The translations under genes were made by a program, and so were the position numbers. Positions 16,201 to 26,682 of a DNA stretch of 34,337 bases are shown here, one piece after another. The stretch's first letter is position 1; the number at the start of each line of letters is the position of its first letter. The stretch comes from Candidatus Thioglobus sp. MED-G25. GTDB lineage: Bacteria; Pseudomonadota; Gammaproteobacteria; Arenicellales; UBA868. Below the pieces are notes generated by a model. It worked only from the letters and a program-made list of their open reading frames with translations. It was not told where the DNA came from and ran no database searches. The stretch is taken from the NCBI GenBank assembly GCA_002456995.1, contig NTKC01000018.1, positions 1 to 34,337 on the forward strand, read 5' to 3'.

Positions 16201-17235
16201 TTAATCCTTAATCCTGGCCGCGATCTGTTCCGCAAGTTCAAATGCGGACATCGCGTAATTCTGGCTCCTGTTGTAACGCGTGATGACAAAGAAGTTGTGG
16301 TAGCCAAGCCGGTATTCAACCTCGTTCTCTTGATCAAACTGCATAACGCCGACATTCCAATTAAGGTCAACGCCGGGAATAGGTTTCATGCCGGCCTGGA
16401 TCAGTGTGGCCAGCGGCGTATTGGGTTTTAGGCCCCGGGTTACAAAGGGCTCAAGTTGAACAGCTTGCTCAACAGGTATCCGCAGTGCGATGGGTTCGCC
16501 CTTTCGCCATCGGTGAACAGCCAGATAATTGGCAACACTGCCAATGGCATCAGCAACACTGTTTAGGAGATCGCTTCGTTCATCGCCATCAAAATCTATC
16601 GCGTACCGCCGGTAACTGCTGGGCATGAACTGAGAAATACCCATCGCCCCAGCATAAGATCCTTTAACGACCAATGGATCAAGTTTGTTGTCGCGTACCA
16701 ACAGCATATAGTGTTCCAATTCGGACGAAAAGAACTTACTCCTGCGTGGGTACTCCAGTGCCAGTGTGGCGAGACTGTCTAAAACCCTTAGATTCCCTGT
16801 AACTTTGCCATAGCGGGTTTCTATTCCAATAATGGCCACAATCACTTCGATCGGGATACCAAACTTGGCTTCAGCACGGTCTAACAGGACCCGATGCCGC
16901 TTCGCAAACTTAACACCGTTCCCTACAGATCTCTCGTTCACAAACAGTCCGCGGTAACGGTGCCACGACAACCGTTCAGCTGGTCGGTTCATCGCTTTGA
17001 TTATCTTTTCCTTGATCTGAGCCTGTTCGAACCATTCCAGGAGTTGAGTTCGATCTAAATCGTGTTCCTGGACCAACCGGTCGGCAAGTTCAATTAATTG
17101 GGGATATTTTTCAAGCGACACGGCCCGGGCAGTAGACCCTGGTGCCAGACTCAGCAGGAGTACAACGAGACTACTCAGGCAAAAACATACTGTTTTGGAG
17201 GCAACCTCACTCCAACACATGTGGTGTGTCTTCAT
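16201..17235 (-). CDS. mltB: membrane-associated lytic murein transglycosylase B
   Basis: Cleaves the MurNAc-GlcNAc bond with formation of 1,6-anhydro-MurNAc. 344 residues: N-terminal hydrophobic signal ending APGSTARA, then the GH103 domain with catalytic Glu139 in IIGIETRYGKVTG, plus GAMGISQFMPSSYRRYAIDFDGDERSDL. No convincing lipobox is positioned at the end of the signal, so it may be soluble or weakly anchored unlike E. coli MltB. The start overlaps the rodA stop as ATGA, so the two are translationally coupled. Confidence 0.92.
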   Translation of the reverse strand: MKTHHMCWSEVASKTVCFCLSSLVVLLLSLAPGSTARAVSLEKYPQLIELADRLVQEHDLDRTQLLEWFEQAQIKEKIIKAMNRPAERLSWHRYRGLFVNERSVGNGVKFAKRHRVLLDRAEAKFGIPIEVIVAIIGIETRYGKVTGNLRVLDSLATLALEYPRRSKFFSSELEHYMLLVRDNKLDPLVVKGSYAGAMGISQFMPSSYRRYAIDFDGDERSDLLNSVADAIGSVANYLAVHRWRKGEPIALRIPVEQAVQLEPFVTRGLKPNTPLATLIQAGMKPIPGVDLNWNVGVMQFDQENEVEYRLGYHNFFVITRYNRSQNYAMSAFELAEQIAARIKD

Positions 17236-18293
17236 GTCATTAATCCTCGACGCGTATAGGCCCCCATCATAATCCCAAAGGCCGCCATCAATGTGAGCAT
17301 TGAAGTGCCGCCATAACTAACCAGCGGCAAGGGAACGCCAACTACCGGCAACATACCTGCAACCATTGCAGCGTTTACAAAGAAGTAAAAGAAAAATGTC
17401 AGTGCCAGACCACCGATCAGCAAACGTGAGAATACCTCTCTGACATGATAGGCCATGACCAAACAGCGTCCTACTAGAAACACATATAGTGTAACTAGGG
17501 CAACGACTCCTACCAAACCGAACTCTTCTGCGAAAACAGCGAATATAAAGTCCGTACTTCTCTCCGGAATAAATTCCAAATGCGATTGACTCCCAGCAAG
17601 CCATCCCTTTCCAGCCAAGCCAGCTGAACCAATCGCAATCATGGATTGGATAGCGTGGTATCCGCTTCCAAGAGGGTCCGACCAAGGATCGAACATAGTC
17701 AGAATGCGTTGTTGCTGATAGTTATGTAATTGAGCCCAGAGGTACGGTGCCGCGGCGACTGCCGCCCCGATCAACATCAGTAAATGCTGCCATCGAATTC
17801 CACCTAGAAAAAGAACAAGCAAACCCGACACGACTAGCATTATGGCAGTACCGAGGTCAGGTTGAACGACAACGAGTAATGCAGGCAATGCAATGATCAG
17901 TATTGCGCCGAGCACATCAAGAAACCGGGGTGGTATAGCACGCCGTGTTAAGAGCCATGCCACTGCCATCGGCACACCAAGCTTCATCAATTCGGAGGGT
18001 TGAAATCGAAATAGTCCCAGATCCAACCACCGCTGGGCACCTTTACCTACATAACCTGCCACCAGGACCAGTCCCAAAATAAGTAATCCGCCTATAAATA
18101 TGTGTGGAGACAGACGTCGAACAACTTCCGGTGGAATCTGTGCTGCAGCCAACATCACCCCTAGGGAAAGCAACAGCCTGATCCCTTGTCGCCACATCAG
18201 ATTCCAGTTTTCGCCACTGGCGCTGAAAATAAGTACCAGCCCTAAAACACAAAGGGCGAGCACGCCCATCAGGAGTGGCCCATCCACATGCAT
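17232..18293 (-). CDS. rodA: peptidoglycan glycosyltransferase RodA (SEDS family)
   Basis: Polytopic membrane enzyme that polymerises lipid II into glycan during elongation, paired with PBP2. About 353 residues, around ten transmembrane helices. SEDS motifs are present: GAQRWLDLG, QPSELMKLG, QPDLGTA, the catalytic Asp loop FIPERSTDFIFAVFAEEFG, and GVPLPLVSYGGTS. ATG 18293 is preferred because GGTAGGA lies just before it; ATG 18311 would overlap mrdA by 14 bases and has no ribosome site. Placed directly after its partner mrdA. Confidence 0.93.
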   Translation of the reverse strand: MHVDGPLLMGVLALCVLGLVLIFSASGENWNLMWRQGIRLLLSLGVMLAAAQIPPEVVRRLSPHIFIGGLLILGLVLVAGYVGKGAQRWLDLGLFRFQPSELMKLGVPMAVAWLLTRRAIPPRFLDVLGAILIIALPALLVVVQPDLGTAIMLVVSGLLVLFLGGIRWQHLLMLIGAAVAAAPYLWAQLHNYQQQRILTMFDPWSDPLGSGYHAIQSMIAIGSAGLAGKGWLAGSQSHLEFIPERSTDFIFAVFAEEFGLVGVVALVTLYVFLVGRCLVMAYHVREVFSRLLIGGLALTFFFYFFVNAAMVAGMLPVVGVPLPLVSYGGTSMLTLMAAFGIMMGAYTRRGLMT

Positions 18294-18297
18294 TTTC

Positions 18298-20181
18298 CTA
18301 CCCGAATACATGCGCTATACCCGGAAGGGAGGCTCGTCTTAGTCTATGGATGAAATAGTAGTCCATGATTTTGCGCGCAATGGGTGCCGCTGCACGGCTC
18401 CCACTTCCTCCGTTTTCAACCACCACGGCAATGGCAATTCGCGGTTGCTCAATCGGTGCAAAGGCAATAAACAGAGCGTGATCGCGTAACTCTTCAGGTA
18501 GTTCGTTGCTGCGATCCTCCCCGTCTTGAGAAATCCCGACGACTTGTGCAGTGCCGGTCTTGCCGGCGATTCGGTAAGGACTGTTCCTGCCACTGGCCCT
18601 CGCGGTACCTCTTGAACTGTGAAGTACCGATTCCATCCCTGCAATGATCTGATCCCAGGAGCTCGAATTGTTGGTTTTAATGTTTAATCCCCGCCGCTGC
18701 GTTGGATGTGTAATGACTCCGGAACCAGGATCTTCAAGTCCGCGGAGCAACCGAGGCCTGATCGCCTGCCCTCGATTGGCCAGCGACGCAGTGGCATAGG
18801 CCAGCTGCAGCGGTGTAACCAGCAGATAACCCTGACCAATACCAGTAATAATAGTCTCCCCTGGATACCAGGACTCCTGCCGATTTTTCTTCTTCCATTC
18901 AGGGGTCGGAAGCAGACCACTGGGTTCATCTAGAAGATCAATCCCTGTACGCTGTCCAAATCCGAATCTGCCGAAATAGTCTGCCATTTTTCCGATGCCG
19001 ATCGACTGTGCTAGCCGGTAAAAAAATAAGTCGCACGACCGCTCAATCGCATCATGGAGATTTACGTATCCATGGCCTTTACGTCGCCAACAACGATACG
19101 CATGACTGCTCCCAGGCAATGAAAATCGACCCGAACACAATATATTCTCTTGAGACTTCAGCCCGTTCTCCAGGCCAGCCAGTGCCAACATGGGCTTGAT
19201 CGTTGATCCTGGCGCGTAACGACCATGCAAGGCCCGATTCACGAGGGGTTTATCGACCGACTCACGTAACTTTCCATAAGCCTCATGACTGATACCTTGT
19301 GAGAAAAGGTTTGGGTCATAGGTTGGCGTACTCACAAAAGCCAAAATGTCTCCACTGGACGGTTCCAGAGCCACCACTGCACCACGATGCCCTCCCAGTG
19401 CTTCAATTGCGACTTTCTGAAGCTGTGCATCCAGTGTTAAGTGGACATTTGCTCCGGCTCTGGCGGCCACATGGCTGACTTTTCTGACTACCCGTCCATA
19501 CGCATCGGTCTCTACTTGCTGAACACCAACTTGACCAAGCAGTTCTGTTTCATAAAAGGATTCGATACCGATCTTACCGATGTAACTTGTTCCTTCGTAC
19601 GCTCGAGTATCAATCTTCTTAAGATCCTGATCACTGACCCTGCCCACATAGCCAACAACGTGTCCAGTCAAGTCGTTCTGAGGATAAACCCTGCGTAGGC
19701 TCGCGCTGAGCGTCACTCCTGGAAATTGATGCTGTCGAACAGAAAAACGAGCAGCCTCGCTATCGGTAAGACGGGATTTGAGAATTTGTCTCTCAAATCT
19801 AGGTCTTTGTTTAACATTCTTTCGGAACCGCCGAATTTCTTGGTCAGTTAACTCGACCAGCATACCGATCTGACTGAGCATGCGATCGATATCCTTAACA
19901 TTTTCAGGTATTACTTCCAACTCATAGACGGAATGGTTTTCTGCGAGAACCATGCCATAGCGATCAATGATCATCCCTCTAACTGGCGGTAAGGGACGCA
20001 AATCAATCTGGTTATCCAGAGACATCGTGCGATACCGTTCGTGATGTGTAACCTGTAAGACAACAAAACGACCCAGCAAGGCAATGGCTAGCACAACCAT
20101 CAAGACAGCAGAGATGATCAGTCGAGTCTTGACTGTTCGTACATCCTGGTCGCGATTGTTGACAGTGTGTTTCTGGATCAT
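18298..20181 (-). CDS. mrdA: penicillin-binding protein 2 (transpeptidase of the elongasome)
   Basis: Cross-links new glycan made by RodA. 627 residues from ATG 20181, which overlaps the mreD stop as ATGA; the longer open frame upstream is an overlap with mreD. Single N-terminal transmembrane helix (LIISAVLMVVLAIALLGRFVVL), pedestal domain, and a transpeptidase domain with PGSTIKPM (nucleophile Ser), SCD as the second motif, and GKTGTAQ as the third. RGMIIDRYG is the usual class B landmark. Full length, no defects. Confidence 0.95.
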   Translation of the reverse strand: MIQKHTVNNRDQDVRTVKTRLIISAVLMVVLAIALLGRFVVLQVTHHERYRTMSLDNQIDLRPLPPVRGMIIDRYGMVLAENHSVYELEVIPENVKDIDRMLSQIGMLVELTDQEIRRFRKNVKQRPRFERQILKSRLTDSEAARFSVRQHQFPGVTLSASLRRVYPQNDLTGHVVGYVGRVSDQDLKKIDTRAYEGTSYIGKIGIESFYETELLGQVGVQQVETDAYGRVVRKVSHVAARAGANVHLTLDAQLQKVAIEALGGHRGAVVALEPSSGDILAFVSTPTYDPNLFSQGISHEAYGKLRESVDKPLVNRALHGRYAPGSTIKPMLALAGLENGLKSQENILCSGRFSLPGSSHAYRCWRRKGHGYVNLHDAIERSCDLFFYRLAQSIGIGKMADYFGRFGFGQRTGIDLLDEPSGLLPTPEWKKKNRQESWYPGETIITGIGQGYLLVTPLQLAYATASLANRGQAIRPRLLRGLEDPGSGVITHPTQRRGLNIKTNNSSSWDQIIAGMESVLHSSRGTARASGRNSPYRIAGKTGTAQVVGISQDGEDRSNELPEELRDHALFIAFAPIEQPRIAIAVVVENGGSGSRAAAPIARKIMDYYFIHRLRRASLPGIAHVFG

Positions 20182-20672
20182 GGCAATCGACCCCAGCGGC
20201 GACAGCGGCGAAGGATCCAGAACAGCAACGGCCAAACAGCAACGCCAACTGCCAGTGCTGGCCAACTGACCATACCCCCCAACTGTCCGTCCACCAGATA
20301 CTCAATACCGACCAATATGGCAGTTTCGACCCCAAGCAAAATTAGTATAAAGGCGGCCTGCTGCCAGACAGGATAGGCTCTGAGCCTTAGCGCCACGCGG
20401 CCCACCAGGAACGCAATCACTGTCTTGGTCAACGCATGACTGCCAACCAGACCGAAAGTCAGGAAGTCGAGCCCTAGCCCAACCAGCCAAGCAGCACCCA
20501 CCCCAACTCTTTTTGGCGCTGCCATGCACCAGTAAATTAGAACTAGGGTAACCCAATCAGGCACATAACCACGCCACTGAGGACCAACGGGAAACGAAAT
20601 AAGCACATACGACACCAAGAATGTTGCCGGAATAACCCAAACCCTTCGGCGGTTCGCAAACAGGCTAGTCAT
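20178..20672 (-). CDS. mreD: rod shape-determining membrane protein MreD
   Basis: 164 residues with about five to six hydrophobic helices, the usual size. Conserved pieces include VGPQWRGYVPDWVTLVLIYW, an early GLGLDFLTFGLVGSHAL and the polar C-terminus. It couples MreC to the elongation complex. It overlaps the end of mreC by eight bases and the start of mrdA by four, consistent with tight coupling. Confidence 0.93.
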   Translation of the reverse strand: MTSLFANRRRVWVIPATFLVSYVLISFPVGPQWRGYVPDWVTLVLIYWCMAAPKRVGVGAAWLVGLGLDFLTFGLVGSHALTKTVIAFLVGRVALRLRAYPVWQQAAFILILLGVETAILVGIEYLVDGQLGGMVSWPALAVGVAVWPLLFWILRRCRRWGRLP

Positions 20673-21537
20673 CTGCGCTATCCGCAGCTACCGGGAGCGC
20701 TGGATCCAATTCAGCGGATGATTCAGCGCTATCATGCCAGACTAGCACGACCTGATGGCCTTTGTTGAGGCGCGCACTGGGCATTGCGTGAACAGCCATG
20801 AACGCCTCATCAACGTGACGCTTGATTTTGCTGACACGCGCGACAGGGTACCTAGAAGGATAGATACCGCCCAGCCCGGACGTCACCAGCAAGTCACCAA
20901 TACGAATATCTGCATTACGATCGACATAGAGCAACCGCAGTTCCCCCACCCCCCCTACTCCGAAGGCTATTGCCCGCAAGCCCGTGCGTACACTCTGAAC
21001 CGGAACACCTTGTGCTGGGTCTGTGACCAGCGCCACAGCGCTACGAAACGAGCCCACCCGCGTTACTTGACCGACTAGGCCGTCCTCGTCTATCACCGGC
21101 AAACCGATGATCACCCCGTCAGCTGCCCCTCGGTTGATGAGCACGGAGTGTGAGTGACCATACAGGTTAACCTTGACCAGTTGGGCAAGTTGAATCTTGC
21201 TTGCGAGCTGGGCGCCTGCATGCAGCAGATTTCTCAGCCGTTCATTTTCAGACTCGAGTGCCTTGAATTGCTGAAGACGTGTTTGAAGTACGAGCTGCTT
21301 CCGACTCAGTTCAGCCAATTCCAGTTCAAGTTCATCCTCTGAGTCCAGACTTCCCTCGAACCATCGATATACAGCCGAAGGAGATGCTGCGATTAGATGA
21401 ACGGGCGCACTGAGAACAGAAAGCGCCCGCGCAATCTGGCGAACGTTCTCACTATAGAAGTGACCTGCCATCAGAACGATAGACAACAGCACAAAAAACA
21501 ACAACGCGTGTACAGATTCGTAGCGGTGAAGTTTCAC
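20665..21537 (-). CDS. mreC: rod shape-determining protein MreC
   Basis: 290 residues: N-terminal transmembrane helix (LLFFVLLSIVLMAGHF), a coiled coil at about 66-103 (EDELELELAELSRKQLVLQTRLQQ), and the paired beta-barrel periplasmic domain with GLPVIDEDGLVGQVTRVG and GDLLVTSGLGGIYPSRYPVARV. It activates PBP2-RodA. The acidic tail (SAESSAELDPALPVAADSADD) is family-variable. Follows mreB after 85 bases. Confidence 0.94.
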   Translation of the reverse strand: MKLHRYESVHALLFFVLLSIVLMAGHFYSENVRQIARALSVLSAPVHLIAASPSAVYRWFEGSLDSEDELELELAELSRKQLVLQTRLQQFKALESENERLRNLLHAGAQLASKIQLAQLVKVNLYGHSHSVLINRGAADGVIIGLPVIDEDGLVGQVTRVGSFRSAVALVTDPAQGVPVQSVRTGLRAIAFGVGGVGELRLLYVDRNADIRIGDLLVTSGLGGIYPSRYPVARVSKIKRHVDEAFMAVHAMPSARLNKGHQVVLVWHDSAESSAELDPALPVAADSADD

Positions 21538-21622
21538 TCGACGGGCTACCGGCGAGCCCTTATTTGGTAGCTCCTGCCATCAGTTCTCACCCTATCACAG
21601 TGATTAAAAGCAGCCATCAACG

Positions 21623-22663
21623 CTACTCCCGCGTGAAAACATCTCCCAACACTGCCATGTCTTCAAGTGCGCGACCACAGCCTCTTGCGACACAGGTCAA
21701 TGGGTCGTCAGCAACAACCACCGGTAAACCGGTTTCCTGCATCAGCCGCCGATCCATATCCCTGATCAGCGCACCACCACCGGCAATCACCATACCCCGT
21801 TCACCAATGTCGGCAGCCAGTTCAGGTGGTGTATTCTCGAGCGTTTCCCGAATTACACCGATGATCTGACTCAAGGCATCACTCATTGCATCGTAAACCT
21901 CGTCACTGCCAATCAACAGACCACGCGACATTCCTTCAGTCACATCACGTCCCTTGATTTCCATTTCACGGTGATCAGAGTCGATCCAAGCCGTTCCAAT
22001 CGCCTTCTTCACCCGCTCCGCCGTTGCTTCACCAATCAGCAATCCATGCCTACGGCGGACATAATTGATAATCGCATCATCAAAAGTGTCACCAGCAACA
22101 CGTAGAGAAGTGGCATAAACGATCCCGCCAAGTGACAACACGGCAACTTCAGTGGTTCCACCTCCAATATCGAGTACCAAAGAACCAGTCGGCTCGGCAA
22201 CGGGCAACGCAGCACCTATAGCCATTGCCATCGGTTCTTCAATCAGATACACCTCCCTAGCACCGGCTGTCACCGCGGACTCTCGGATGGCGCGACGTTC
22301 AACCTGATTAGACCCACCGGGCACACAGATCACAATTCGGGGACTGGAGAAAAAACGGTTCTGCTGAACCTTTCTAATAAAATATTTCAGCATAATCTCT
22401 GTGATCGTGAAATCTGCGATGACTCCGTCTTTTAAGGGCCGTATCGCCTGAATATTGCCGGGCGTTCGGCCCAACATCAGTTTTGCCTCCTGCCCAACAG
22501 CCAGTATCGTCTTTTCTGGTGCTATAGAACCGGTTCGTATCGCAACTACTGAAGGTTCATTGAGGATTACACCACGCTCCCGCACATACACAAGCGTATT
22601 GGCCGTCCCTAGGTCGATTGCCAGGTCATTGGAAAATAGACCAAAAAAACGCTTGAATAACAT
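21623..22663 (-). CDS. mreB: cell shape-determining actin homologue MreB
   Basis: ATP-dependent filament protein that positions the elongation machinery. 346 residues. Actin-fold motifs: phosphate 1 [16 protein letters not shown], phosphate 2 [16 protein letters not shown], and adenosine loop [14 protein letters not shown]-terminal [10 protein letters not shown] is an amphipathic membrane-binding helix. First gene of the reverse-strand cluster running to lipB, divergent from gatC, as in many gammaproteobacteria with GatCAB. Confidence 0.96.
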   Translation of the reverse strand: MLFKRFFGLFSNDLAIDLGTANTLVYVRERGVILNEPSVVAIRTGSIAPEKTILAVGQEAKLMLGRTPGNIQAIRPLKDGVIADFTITEIMLKYFIRKVQQNRFFSSPRIVICVPGGSNQVERRAIRESAVTAGAREVYLIEEPMAMAIGAALPVAEPTGSLVLDIGGGTTEVAVLSLGGIVYATSLRVAGDTFDDAIINYVRRRHGLLIGEATAERVKKAIGTAWIDSDHREMEIKGRDVTEGMSRGLLIGSDEVYDAMSDALSQIIGVIRETLENTPPELAADIGERGMVIAGGGALIRDMDRRLMQETGLPVVVADDPLTCVARGCGRALEDMAVLGDVFTRE

Positions 22664-22730
22664 ATGTCTGCCGAGTAAACGAAAAAAATTGAAGCGAGAT
22701 TAAGCCACGTACTGTAGCACAGGGTACCCC

Positions 22731-22758
22731 TTCCGGTTCAACCAGAGCAGGGTATAAT
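22731..22758 (+). promoter_or_regulatory. putative sigma-70 promoter of gatCAB
   Basis: A perfect -10 TATAAT lies at 22753-22758; the -35 candidate TTCCGG is 16 bases upstream and weak. The start would be near 22765, giving a leader of about 27 bases before the gatC GTG. Plausible but unproven. Confidence 0.5.
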
Positions 22759-22791
22759 CGACCTCTGACAACGAATGTCCCTCCCCTGGTC

Positions 22792-23079
22792 GTGTCTATC
22801 TCCAAATCAGACGTAGAACGTGTCGCGCGACTCGCCCGTATCGGTATCGAACCGCATGAGGCTGAACGCTACAGCATCGATCTATCCAACATCTTGACCC
22901 TGGTGGAACAGATGAACAAGATCGATACTGAAGGGATCCAGCCAATGGCCCACCCTCAGGACATCACATTGCGACTTCGGGACGATGAAGTGAAAGAAGT
23001 AAATAAACGGGACAAGTTTCAGGCCATTGCACCAGCCGTGAATCAGGGTCTATACCTAGTGCCAAAAGTAATCGATTAG
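22792..23079 (+). CDS. gatC: Asp/Glu-tRNA amidotransferase subunit C
   Basis: 95 residues, GTG start. Stabilising subunit that wraps around GatA. Typical blocks: VERVARLARIGIEPHEAERYSIDLSNILTLVEQMNKIDTEG and the conserved C-terminal motif LRDDEV. First gene of gatCAB. The complex converts Glu-tRNA(Gln) or Asp-tRNA(Asn) to the amidated forms. Its presence suggests missing asparaginyl- or glutaminyl-tRNA synthetase activity in this organism, or a role in asparagine-tRNA formation. Confidence 0.93.
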   Translation: MSISKSDVERVARLARIGIEPHEAERYSIDLSNILTLVEQMNKIDTEGIQPMAHPQDITLRLRDDEVKEVNKRDKFQAIAPAVNQGLYLVPKVID

Positions 23080-23144
23080 CGCTGGTACGCCAAGGCTTTG
23101 GGTCATCTCGTTCAGAATTCGCAGTTCTCAGGAAACCACTAACG

Positions 23145-24602
23145 ATGCCGCACCGGCAAAGCCTGAGCGCCCTGAACAGAATGTTGGCAACTGGTGGAAT
23201 CAGCAGTACGGAGATCACCACTCACTTTCTGGACCGGATAGAAAAGAACCAGCAGCTGAATGCGTTCGTGAGTGTTGATCGGGAACAGACCCTGGCACGA
23301 GCTCAACAAGCTGATCACTCAAGGCGAAATGAGCGTAACTTAAACCTCAAAGGTCTTCCTGTCGCCCTGAAAGATATCTTTTGTACCCAAGATCTGCTCA
23401 CAAGTTGTGGATCCAGAATATTGTCCAATTTCGTATCACCCTACGATGCAACCGTCGTTGAGCGTCTCGATAAAGACGGCTTTTTCGTGCTCGGAAAAAC
23501 CAACATGGACGAATTCGCCATGGGTTCTTCCAATGAGTCGTCGTATTTCGGACCGGTACTCAACCCTTGGAATACAGCGCGAGTGCCTGGCGGTAGTTCG
23601 GGCGGCTCGGCAGCAGCAGTGTCTGCCAGACTGGCACCAGCCGCCATCGGTACAGACACCGGAGGATCAATTCGGCAGCCAGCCGCATTCTGCGGCCTGA
23701 CAGGGCTTAAACCGTCGTACGGACGAATTTCCCGTTATGGCATGGTGGCCTATGCTTCATCACTGGATCAGGCCGGACCGATTACCCAGTCGGCCGAGGA
23801 CGCAGCCCTGTTGCTACAGACTATGGCCGGTTTCGACAGCCGGGATTCAACCTCCCTGGACACCGCTGTCCCAGATTATCTTTCGGCACTGAACACTGGC
23901 CTCGAAAACGTTAGGCTGGGGATTCCCAAAGAGTTTCTTGACCCCTCGATCGATCCCGAGGTGCTGTCCACCATAGAAACAGCCCTACAAGAATTCGAAA
24001 AACTGGGTGCAAAGCTGGTTGATATCGAGTTACCCAACAGTGGCGCCGGTATTGCTGCGTATTACGTCATTGCACCCGCGGAAGCTTCGTCGAACCTGTC
24101 TAAATTTGACGGTGTGCGCTACGGACATCGAGCCTCGGAGTTTAGTGATTTACTTGATATGTACGAAAAAAGCCGTGCAGAGGGCTTTGGCGATGAGGTT
24201 AAACGCAGAATTCTTATAGGCAGTTACGCGCTGTCAGCTGGCTATTACGATGCCTATTACCTCAAAGCCCAGAAAGTCCGCCGAATCATTGCCAATGATT
24301 TTAGTCAAGCGTTCAAACAGTGTGACCTCATTGCAGGGCCAACGACACCCTCAACTGCTTTCCCCTTGGGCAAGAACCTTGACGACCCGGTCTCGATGTA
24401 CCTGAACGACGTGTTTACTGTGCCGGTTAACCTGGCCGGGCTGCCCGCAATTTCTCTACCAGCGGGATTCGATCAATCAGGACTTCCAATCGGTCTACAA
24501 CTGATCGGGCCATACCTCAAGGAAGCCAATATCCTTTCTGCGGCACACGCCTATCAGAAGGTAACTGACTGGCATCAACGCATTCCGGGAGATTACGAGT
24601 GA
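23145..24602 (+). CDS. gatA: Asp/Glu-tRNA amidotransferase subunit A (amidase)
   Basis: 485 residues. Hydrolyses glutamine to supply ammonia. The amidase-signature triad is at Lys76 (VALKDIF), cis-Ser151 (GGSSGGSAA) and nucleophile Ser175 ([12 protein letters not shown]), with the same spacing of 75 and 24 residues as characterised GatA. The N-terminus [27 protein letters not shown] fits the family. It ends in an overlap with gatB (GTGA). Confidence 0.95.
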   Translation: MPHRQSLSALNRMLATGGISSTEITTHFLDRIEKNQQLNAFVSVDREQTLARAQQADHSRRNERNLNLKGLPVALKDIFCTQDLLTSCGSRILSNFVSPYDATVVERLDKDGFFVLGKTNMDEFAMGSSNESSYFGPVLNPWNTARVPGGSSGGSAAAVSARLAPAAIGTDTGGSIRQPAAFCGLTGLKPSYGRISRYGMVAYASSLDQAGPITQSAEDAALLLQTMAGFDSRDSTSLDTAVPDYLSALNTGLENVRLGIPKEFLDPSIDPEVLSTIETALQEFEKLGAKLVDIELPNSGAGIAAYYVIAPAEASSNLSKFDGVRYGHRASEFSDLLDMYEKSRAEGFGDEVKRRILIGSYALSAGYYDAYYLKAQKVRRIIANDFSQAFKQCDLIAGPTTPSTAFPLGKNLDDPVSMYLNDVFTVPVNLAGLPAISLPAGFDQSGLPIGLQLIGPYLKEANILSAAHAYQKVTDWHQRIPGDYE

Positions 24603-26035
24603 CACGCTGGGAAAGCGTCATTGGCCTGGAGGTGCACGTCCAGCTTCAGACTCAAAGCAAGATTTTTTCAGGCGCCTCCACTCACTACGGCGCCGAGCCC
24701 AATACCCAGGCCTGTGCTGTTGACATCGCCCTGCCGGGCATCCTCCCAGTGATGAATCGTACTGCAGTTCAGATGGCGGCAACATTTGGCCTGGCAACCG
24801 GTGCAACAATCAATCATCGATCAGTATTTGCCCGAAAAAACTATTTCTATCCAGACCTGCCCAAAGGTTACCAAATCAGCCAGTATGAAATACCTATCGT
24901 ATCTGGTGGCCAAATCAATATCGGTGAAGGTGACACACTAAGAAAGATCCGGATTACCCGAGCACATCTTGAAGAGGATGCGGGAAAGTCACAGCACGAT
25001 GGTTTGGGGAAGATGTCAGGTATCGATCTCAACAGGGCAGGCACGCCCCTGCTCGAAGTTGTCTCCGAACCCGACATGCGCTCACCAGCCGAGGCTATCG
25101 CCTATCTGAGAAAAATTCACTCACTTGTTCGCTATCTCAAAATTTGTGACGGCAACATGCAGGAGGGCTCATTCCGCTGCGACGCAAACATCTCCATCAG
25201 AGTTGAAGGTGATTCAGAACTCGGTATCCGGACTGAATTAAAGAACCTCAACTCATTCCGCTTTATAGAGCGGGCTCTCAACCATGAAATTCAGCGCCAG
25301 ATCGATCTTATCGAGGATGGGGGGCAAGTTGTTCAGGAGACCAGGCTATATGATTCGGATAGGGATCAAACCCGACCTATGCGGGGAAAAGAGGAAGCGC
25401 ATGATTACCGTTATTTCCCTGACCCGGACCTACCACCTTTGGTGATCGAAGATGCCGAAGTGGAGTACCTCAGAGCATCACTACCGGAACTTCCAGATGC
25501 CCGATGTGACCGCTTTATTGACACTTACCAGTTGCGAAAATCAGATGCTCAACAACTGACCGCTGATCGTGGGATTGCTGATTACTTTGAGGAGACGGTC
25601 AGAGAGGCCGGGGGTAACAGCAAAATCGCTACTAACTGGGTTACTGGAGACCTGATGGCCGCGTTGAATCGAGATAGCCTTCCGATCGAACAGAGTCGGG
25701 TATCTCCGATCTCACTCGGCAAGCTGATCTGCAGAATCAATGATCAGTCCATATCAGGAAAAATTGCAAAGGACATATTTTCCGACTTATGGGATAACGG
25801 TGGCGATGTAGACCAAATCATAGAAGCACGTGGCCTGAAACAGATGTCCGACAGTGTCGAGTTGGAACAGATTGTCGAAAAGATACTATCAAAGTTCAGT
25901 GAACAGGCCGACCAGGTAAGACAGGGGCAAGAAAAAGTTCTGGGTTTTCTAGTAGGCCAGGTCATGAAGGAAACAGGTGGCAAAGCCAACCCGAAAGCGG
26001 TGAATGAAATTCTGTCCAGAAAACTCTCGCCTTAA
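24599..26035 (+). CDS. gatB: Asp/Glu-tRNA amidotransferase subunit B
   Basis: 478 residues, GTG start overlapping the gatA stop. Binds the misacylated tRNA and phosphorylates or activates the acyl group. Signature [20 protein letters not shown], the metal/ATP region [20 protein letters not shown] and [26 protein letters not shown], and a C-terminal YqeY-type tail ([25 protein letters not shown]). Complete, with no unusual features. Confidence 0.95.
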   Translation: MTRWESVIGLEVHVQLQTQSKIFSGASTHYGAEPNTQACAVDIALPGILPVMNRTAVQMAATFGLATGATINHRSVFARKNYFYPDLPKGYQISQYEIPIVSGGQINIGEGDTLRKIRITRAHLEEDAGKSQHDGLGKMSGIDLNRAGTPLLEVVSEPDMRSPAEAIAYLRKIHSLVRYLKICDGNMQEGSFRCDANISIRVEGDSELGIRTELKNLNSFRFIERALNHEIQRQIDLIEDGGQVVQETRLYDSDRDQTRPMRGKEEAHDYRYFPDPDLPPLVIEDAEVEYLRASLPELPDARCDRFIDTYQLRKSDAQQLTADRGIADYFEETVREAGGNSKIATNWVTGDLMAALNRDSLPIEQSRVSPISLGKLICRINDQSISGKIAKDIFSDLWDNGGDVDQIIEARGLKQMSDSVELEQIVEKILSKFSEQADQVRQGQEKVLGFLVGQVMKETGGKANPKAVNEILSRKLSP

Positions 26036-26090
26036 TGCCGTCTGAACGCAAGATACGTCTGTACCACTGGGTACTAGTCACATCAATATC

Positions 26091-26669
26091 ATGGTTAATT
26101 CCAGACACTTACGTTACAGTACGATTGCCCAAATCGCCCACCAGAAAATTGTGCCCGGCCAAGTAAAAAAAACACTCTTTGTCTGTACACTCCTGGCCTT
26201 TGCAGGTCTACTGGCCAGTTGTGGGGGTAGTTCCAGCGGGGGCATTTACAATCAGGCCTTTAATTTGTCGGGTCAGTGGTCAGGTAGCATTCAAGATGCC
26301 ACTAACCCAGACCGAAGCCTCAACCTCACACTCTCGGACAACGCGGGAACGGTTACGGGCACCCTCATCGTAACCGATCATAGTTGCTTAACGAGTACTA
26401 GCCTCACAGGCACTTCTGTTCAGGCGTCTGCAAACAGCAGTGGAGACAACCCGCTCACAGGCGATCAAGAAAACAGCAATGAAGGTACCGCCAGCTTGAG
26501 CATGACCACAACAGAAACTGTTGATACGACAGAGACCACCTTTACCGTGACCTTTACTCTTTCAGGTACCTCGAAATCACTGAGCGGCCAATACTCAGGA
26601 ACGTGGCCGAGTAGCGGAAGTGGGTGTCGCAGCGGCTTTCAGGGGACGCTATCAATTACTCTCGACTGA
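26091..26669 (+). CDS. putative secreted lipoprotein, unknown function
   Basis: Up to 192 residues. A signal segment (KKTLFVCTLLAFAGLLASC) ends in lipobox LASC at Cys44, so the mature protein would be a lipid-anchored, Ser/Thr/Gly-rich beta protein of about 150 residues (LSGQWSGSIQDATNPDRSLNLTLSD, FQGTLSITLD). The pattern of short beta strands resembles small lipocalin-like or calycin domains but I cannot assign it. The first 25 residues are unlikely as signal; a GTG at 26151 may be the true start. No ribosome site decides. It lies alone after gatB and converges with tsaB. Confidence 0.65.
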   Translation: MVNSRHLRYSTIAQIAHQKIVPGQVKKTLFVCTLLAFAGLLASCGGSSSGGIYNQAFNLSGQWSGSIQDATNPDRSLNLTLSDNAGTVTGTLIVTDHSCLTSTSLTGTSVQASANSSGDNPLTGDQENSNEGTASLSMTTTETVDTTETTFTVTFTLSGTSKSLSGQYSGTWPSSGSGCRSGFQGTLSITLD

Positions 26670-26682
26670 CCAGAAAGGCGAT

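Noticed and set aside
20182-20265. Longer N-terminus for mrdA starting at 20265
   Set aside because: The extra 28 residues lie inside mreD and do not resemble PBP2; the ATG at 20181 overlaps the mreD stop as ATGA and gives a normal N-terminus.
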